Below, piece after piece: positions 59,153-64,000 of a DNA stretch of 64,000 nucleotides. A program made the translations under genes and the position numbers. The notes beneath the pieces were generated by a model, which had not been told where the DNA came from, searched no databases, and saw only the letters and a program-made list of their open reading frames with translations. Source of the stretch: Rhizophagus irregularis (lineage: Eukaryota > Glomeromycota > Glomeromycetes > Glomerales > Glomeraceae); NCBI RefSeq assembly GCF_026210795.1, contig NC_089437.1, positions 496,001-560,000 of the forward strand, read 5' to 3'. How positions within the stretch are numbered: the first letter of the stretch is position 1; each line of letters starts with the position of its first letter.

Positions 59153-60777
59153 ATGGCATGTTCAAAAATATTTTCAGGAGATTTACCTGAATTAACAGAA
59201 GAAATTATACAGTATTTTAGAAAAGATTTTTCAACATTATATTCATGTATTTTAGTTAATAGATTATGGTGTCGTCTAGCAATTCCATTATTATGGGAAG
59301 ATCCATTTTCAGCTCCTACTCAAAATCATCATTGTATTAAAACTTATTTTTGCTTTTTAAGTGAAGACAGCAAAGCAAAACTTAATGAATATGAAATTAA
59401 TGATAATTTAATACTTTCAAATACACTATTCAATTATCCTAGTTTTATTAAATACTTGGATATAAAAAAAATTTGTCGTTCTATTAAATATTGGAATAGT
59501 ACTTTAGCTGATGGGTACAATAATGAGTTAGGAAAGTTAATTTATAGGTCATTATTTGAAGTGTTTATTGAAAATGAAGGAAATTTACAGTCTTTTGAAG
59601 TTATACTGAATACGAGTGTTGATCATTATTATTTTGGGGATAATATGGATTTGATTTTACAAAATCCAAATTTTACATACAATATCAGAAATTTAAAATT
59701 AAATTTTAATCCTATTATTTTTCAAAATTACATTCCATTTTTGACATTTTTATGCTCTAATGCAAATCAATCTTATCTATTGTTTTTACTAAAAATAGAA
59801 TTAATAATTATTCATTAATTGAAAAATATTTATCACAAATAATTATTTCCCAACATAATCTTCAAAAAATTTCATTTGAATATAATACCAACCCATTTTT
59901 ATCATTAAAAGATTCTAATTGTTCTAATACTTTAAATACAATTATATTTTTTTCCATTGATTTTGAGAGTATAGTTAATATTTTTCAAGAAGTTTTTAAT
60001 CAATTGAATGTTTTAGAATCTTTTCATATTATTTATTGTTATTCTTTAAATTTTGAGCTTATTCAACAAATAATCAAGGTTATTAAACCTTTTAAGTTGA
60101 AATCTTTGTTTATTAAAGAAATATTACATATTGAATCATTATTATTACTATTACAGAAATTTAGTGATTGTTTAGAAAATTTTGGATTTGGGTTTATGAA
60201 TGAAGAATATAATGAATCAAAACAACAATTATTTGAATTTATTATGAAATATTGTAAAAAGATTAGATATTTTGAATCAGGTGTACCTAATTACGATAAT
60301 ATTTACTTATTCATTGAAAATAATCAACATAATAATATTAATTATCTTACTATTAAAGTGGATTATATCGATCATTATACTGTTTATAATAAATTGAGTT
60401 CAACTGTATTACAAAATTTAGGTCAGGTTCTTCCTTCTAAATTAGAATATTTATGCTTAACTCTTTCTATTAAGACAAGTGATTTGGAAATATTTTTAAA
60501 AAATTCACAAAATACTTTTATTGAGAAATTATTAATTAGAAATATAGTAATGGATGAAATTGGAAATATTTCATTTTGTATTAAGAAATATATTATGAAG
60601 AAGGAAAGGTTTAAATATTTGGCTATATTAAGTCTTGACGATAATGCGGATGAAAGTGATTTGTTTTTTTTAAAAGATGAAGTAAATGAATTTAAATTAC
60701 ATAATATTATAGTTCAAAATTATGATGTTTTACATATTAATGAATATGATTATATAAATAATCATTTACAATATTAA
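59153..60777 (+). pseudogene. F-box protein paralogue with one frameshift
   Basis: This is a single-exon paralogue of the gene at 47578-49197. The MACSKIFSGDLPEL start and F-box (VNRLWCRLAIPLLWEDPF) are followed by an LRR-like region. The first frame ends at 59818. The homologous frame resumes at about 59770 (FTKNRINNYSLIEKY, then CSNTLNTIIFFSI, matching CSNTLNTIIFYSI of the paralogue) and runs to 60777. The span of 1625 nt is one base off a multiple of three, so a single indel near 59765-59790 explains the break. A 48-nt upstream in-frame extension (ATG at 59105) exists but the paralogue lacks it. Recent pseudogene or sequence error. Confidence 0.75.
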
Positions 60778-63700
60778 TAAATAAATTATATTTTTAAGTA
60801 TCACCTAAATAGGAGATGTATGATGTCATCTATTTATAAATTAGAATTATAAAAAAGTATTTTGTTATAATTAATCACTAGAGAACTAATTTTTTGTTAC
60901 AAAAAGAAATACCAATGGTGTAATCTTCTCATGGTAAAATTGTTCTATGCTACTTTGCTCGTAGTGTGCTCTAACGTTTACGTCAAATAGGTTGATCCCA
61001 TGTTCCTTTCTATAGTAAATCTTAGCATCTCCTGTAAAATTTTCTGATTGTTTGTACTTTGTAGTAGTTACGCTGTAACTTCTTGGGAGTTTTTCTCTTT
61101 CCCAGATGTAAGTCATTGCCTCCAGTTCAGTTTTGAAGTGTCATATGTTAATGATATAGCTAACACCATAACATTTGTTGTGAATTTCTTTAGTGGGACC
61201 TTCTTCTTTTTGTTGTTATCGGAAATAAAGTTCTTTTAATTGGTCATGTTTAAAAACAAGGATCACGTGGGATTATATTGCTTGAGTGCGTTTGATTAAT
61301 GTTCTTTTCATGTTCTTTTACATCGAAATCAGGAATTTGACATAACATGGGCATAATTACATGAACCTTGAAATGTCTTTTGAGAATTAGGATTAAATCC
61401 CTCATAAGGATTATTGCAGTATATGAAAAATCCAAGGTAGATCACGTAAGCCTTATACCTTACAATTAGTAAATTTTTTTTAATGGATGAGCAAAATGGT
61501 TAAATAAATTTTAATTAATCTAAGATTATTCGTTCAATTTTAATTTATTTATTTGTCAACCTTTAAAAATGGAAAAACACGTCTATTTTTATATTTTTGT
61601 ATAAAATCTGACATATGTCGTAGTTTTCTATTATTATCTGAAGTGGACGTTAATTTATTTTTAAGCGCCAATAATTTATCTTTTAAAAGTGTACGTAAAC
61701 GGTGAAAATAAAGAGTAACTGTAGACTTGGGAAATTGCCTATTAAGAGAAAATACATGTGAGATAATTTCCTAACAGAAAATTTAAATTCTGTTTAAAGG
61801 ATATGTCTGTTCATGTGCATTAATAGTGATTGGTTAAAATTTTGTCATGTCAGTGGCAAAAGCCGATCATCCATTAATACATGAAAACTATGTAAAATAA
61901 GTATATTATTATTGTACGACCTGACCATAATAGAAAAGTTTATCAATAGTCTATATAAGTTTATTTTAACAAATTTTATTTTAATATAGATGAAGACTAT
62001 TAAAAATTCTTACAAGGAAATACTTTTAATAATTGCAATATAACTTTTTACTTTTAAATAATAGTGTTTATTGCAAAATGAATAACTCCTCCTACTAACA
62101 GCAATAATAAATAATATATAATATATAATTTATCCGATGCTATAATTTTTAATCTCATGTTATGGCGTATGATAATTTCTAATATGATAGAACATGCTTG
62201 CTTTAAAGTGAAATTTTATAACGTTATATAAATGTAAAAAAAAAAAAATAATTGGCAACTTTAATTATTAAATATTCAATTGATTTTTCATGTCAAAATC
62301 AAGACTATTTTAATAATTATGGTATCATTTAACTATGATTTATTATAAATTCGCAATACGAAATTTTTAACATATGAAATTATTGATCGGATAGTTATAA
62401 TAAATTTAAATTTTATTGATATAAAAACCTGGACGGTCGGGCCAAAAAAGCAAATTATGATATGAAAACCAATCTTATAATTTTGCGTTATCTATCCTGG
62501 ATATTTTGGGCAGAATTAAAAATGCCATGAAACTCCGCCCATTAATATTTGCTAATGCTGGTGCGGTGAAAATCACCTGCGGTGAGATTTAGCAATACCC
62601 AATATAATTTGTTTCTTTTCTACATTGTGAAAGTTCTCCGTCATAATAACTTTTTACAAGCATCCGAATATATTGATTCTTAGAAAGGAAATCTGGGTTT
62701 TCCTCAAGAATCTTTTTAGTCGAAGTACGGATTCGAGAACACTACATTTTTGGCATTTCATTATCATTTTTCAGATGCAAATTGATAAACTCTCCTTTTA
62801 TTTTATTCTTGCGAGGGTTCATTCCGCTGTAATCGCAACAGTTTTAACCATTTTTGCGAATCTTAGTAGTCTTATAGCCGATTTTGCGATTTAACGATTT
62901 ATAGTGATTTGTTTCAAGTATATATATTAAAGTAAATATATTCGTTTTTCGTGGGTTAGACAGACGAGTGAAAGGTACTAATTCCGATCGAATTTTCATT
63001 TTCATAGTCCGGCAATAGGACGGGATTTCAGGTCGATTGGGGACGTCATAGCTAACTATCCGGAGCAACGATCAACAGCTCGGAAGATGTTTGTCGAATC
63101 ACATGTATTTACTCCTGTGTTACAAAATAAATGCGTCATACGACAGGATCTGTACAATAGATGAATTCAAATAAAACTTTTTTACTCTTGGTCTCACATA
63201 TCGCTAGTTTGTACCAATAACATTTCGTAAAAACCAGTATATGAGTCAAAAACGTCTATAATGTTATCATGGATTTCGCTGTAGTTATTGATAGTGAAAA
63301 GTTGGTTAGCCACCTCAAAGAGGCTATAAAGACGAAAAACCAAAATTTTAATAGAGTAGAGGCTAACGAACTCAGGCTTTGGAAGGTTGAATTTAATGAA
63401 CACTGATGCAACTCACGAAAAATGAATAAGTTTATTCTAATGTATATACTTGAAACAAATCACTTTAAAACACCAAAATGTGTAAATATCATACTAATGA
63501 AGAATTATGTAACAATATCGTTATAGGTGATCCGACTCGGAATCTTCCTAAACCCATCAATTATCGTCCCGGATATGATATGGATTATGTTCGTGCATAT
63601 TACTAGAGTAAATTTTCTAGATTGGGGCTTATTATGGTAGAAATAATAGATTAACCGAAGCGGGAAAGGAATTTGACGCATTATCAGTTGTGAAACCTGG

Positions 63701-64000
63701 TCAGACAATGGTCAGACCTTAACTTCTTGGTTGTATTTAACAATCACAAATTATAGTTTATATCATCGATTCTGCTTATTTGTGGGATTTGGAGAAGGTA
63801 AGATGGTTAATTCTGCCTATTATCGACCTAGAGTTCATAAAATAAAATGGCTTCTTGCTTCGATTGTTGGAAATCAGTAAAGATCGATGATGTGAAGCCA
63901 AAAAGATATATCTTGAACGTTGGCGTTGTTCATATCTATGAGGTTAAAGCTAGAGATTCGATGAAGCATCATTAATACTTTGCAGTAATGATAGTAGGAC
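60778..64000. other. Terminal region without a recognised gene
   Basis: AT-rich sequence with scattered less AT-rich patches (60880-61440, 62440-63160, 63500-64000). A minus-strand relic at 60886-61435 is listed separately. Around 63847-63975 a 42-codon plus-strand frame (MASCFDCWKSVKIDDVKPKR at its start) precedes the window edge and could be an exon of a gene beyond it. I see no domain. Confidence 0.3.
60886..61435 (-). pseudogene. Unrecognised coding-like relic
   Basis: Two or three minus-strand frames have ordinary amino-acid composition: 61435-61250 (contains VIMPMLCQIPDFDVKEHEKN), a middle piece near 61240-61135 (FISDNNKKKKVPLKKF), and 61116-60886 (TYIWEREKLPRSYSV...). They follow each other in the same direction with frame changes, as expected for one decayed gene. 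I do not recognise the family. Alternatively they are chance frames in a GC-richer patch. Confidence 0.3.

Overview
The window looks like nuclear DNA of an arbuscular mycorrhizal fungus of the Rhizophagus type. The evidence is very AT-rich sequence, short GT-AG introns (mostly 60-100 nt), and expanded lineages of BTB-BACK-TLDc proteins, F-box proteins, tyrosine-kinase-like protein kinases and Sel1-repeat proteins, plus a complete Argonaute. The organism call rests on family recognition and was not checked against a database. No rRNA, tRNA or CRISPR locus was seen.

Layout. 0.5-18.5 kb: a cluster of two-exon BTB-BACK-TLDc paralogues, mostly on the minus strand, at every stage of decay: a frameshifted copy (491-1995), an oppositely oriented broken copy (5202-6745), a 3' fragment (8595-9127), and three copies with intact frames (9706-11244, 13029-14546, 16976-18496). 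Small inverted-repeat elements (MITE-like) sit between them. 19.3-20.4 kb: a Sel1-repeat pseudogene with a MITE in it. 22.2-29.9 kb (minus): protein kinase A. 33.8-35.3 kb (plus): an F-box gene. 36.8-38.3 kb (plus): another intact BTB-TLDc gene. 42.6-44.9 kb (minus): protein kinase B. 46.3-49.2 kb: a BTB relic and an F-box gene. 50.5-53.9 kb (minus): a 12-exon Argonaute with all four catalytic residues. 56.3-60.8 kb: a frameshifted BTB-TLDc copy, a BTB relic and a frameshifted F-box copy. 60.8-64 kb: unrecognised or degraded sequence.

The main discovery candidate is the 5' half of kinase A (23752-29616, minus strand). What looks like a 5.8 kb AT-rich tandem repeat can be read as a run of complete introns: each begins GTAAGT, many carry an ACTAAC branch-point-like motif, and each ends in TTTTAG or AATATAG. 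They are separated by exons of only three nucleotides. I count 50 three-nucleotide exons, then one of 6 nt and one of 1 nt. Joined, they stay open in the phase set by three ordinary upstream exons. The 1-nt exon supplies exactly the phase shift needed to enter the kinase exon in frame. The result is a 59-exon gene for a 533-residue kinase whose residues 50-102 come almost wholly from microexons. This was deduced from sequence alone and needs transcript data.

The three intact kinase and Argonaute genes do not form an operon-like unit. The window is best seen as a lineage-specific, duplication-rich neighbourhood of ubiquitin-adaptor-like genes (BTB, F-box) and signalling kinases, reshaped by small DNA transposons.
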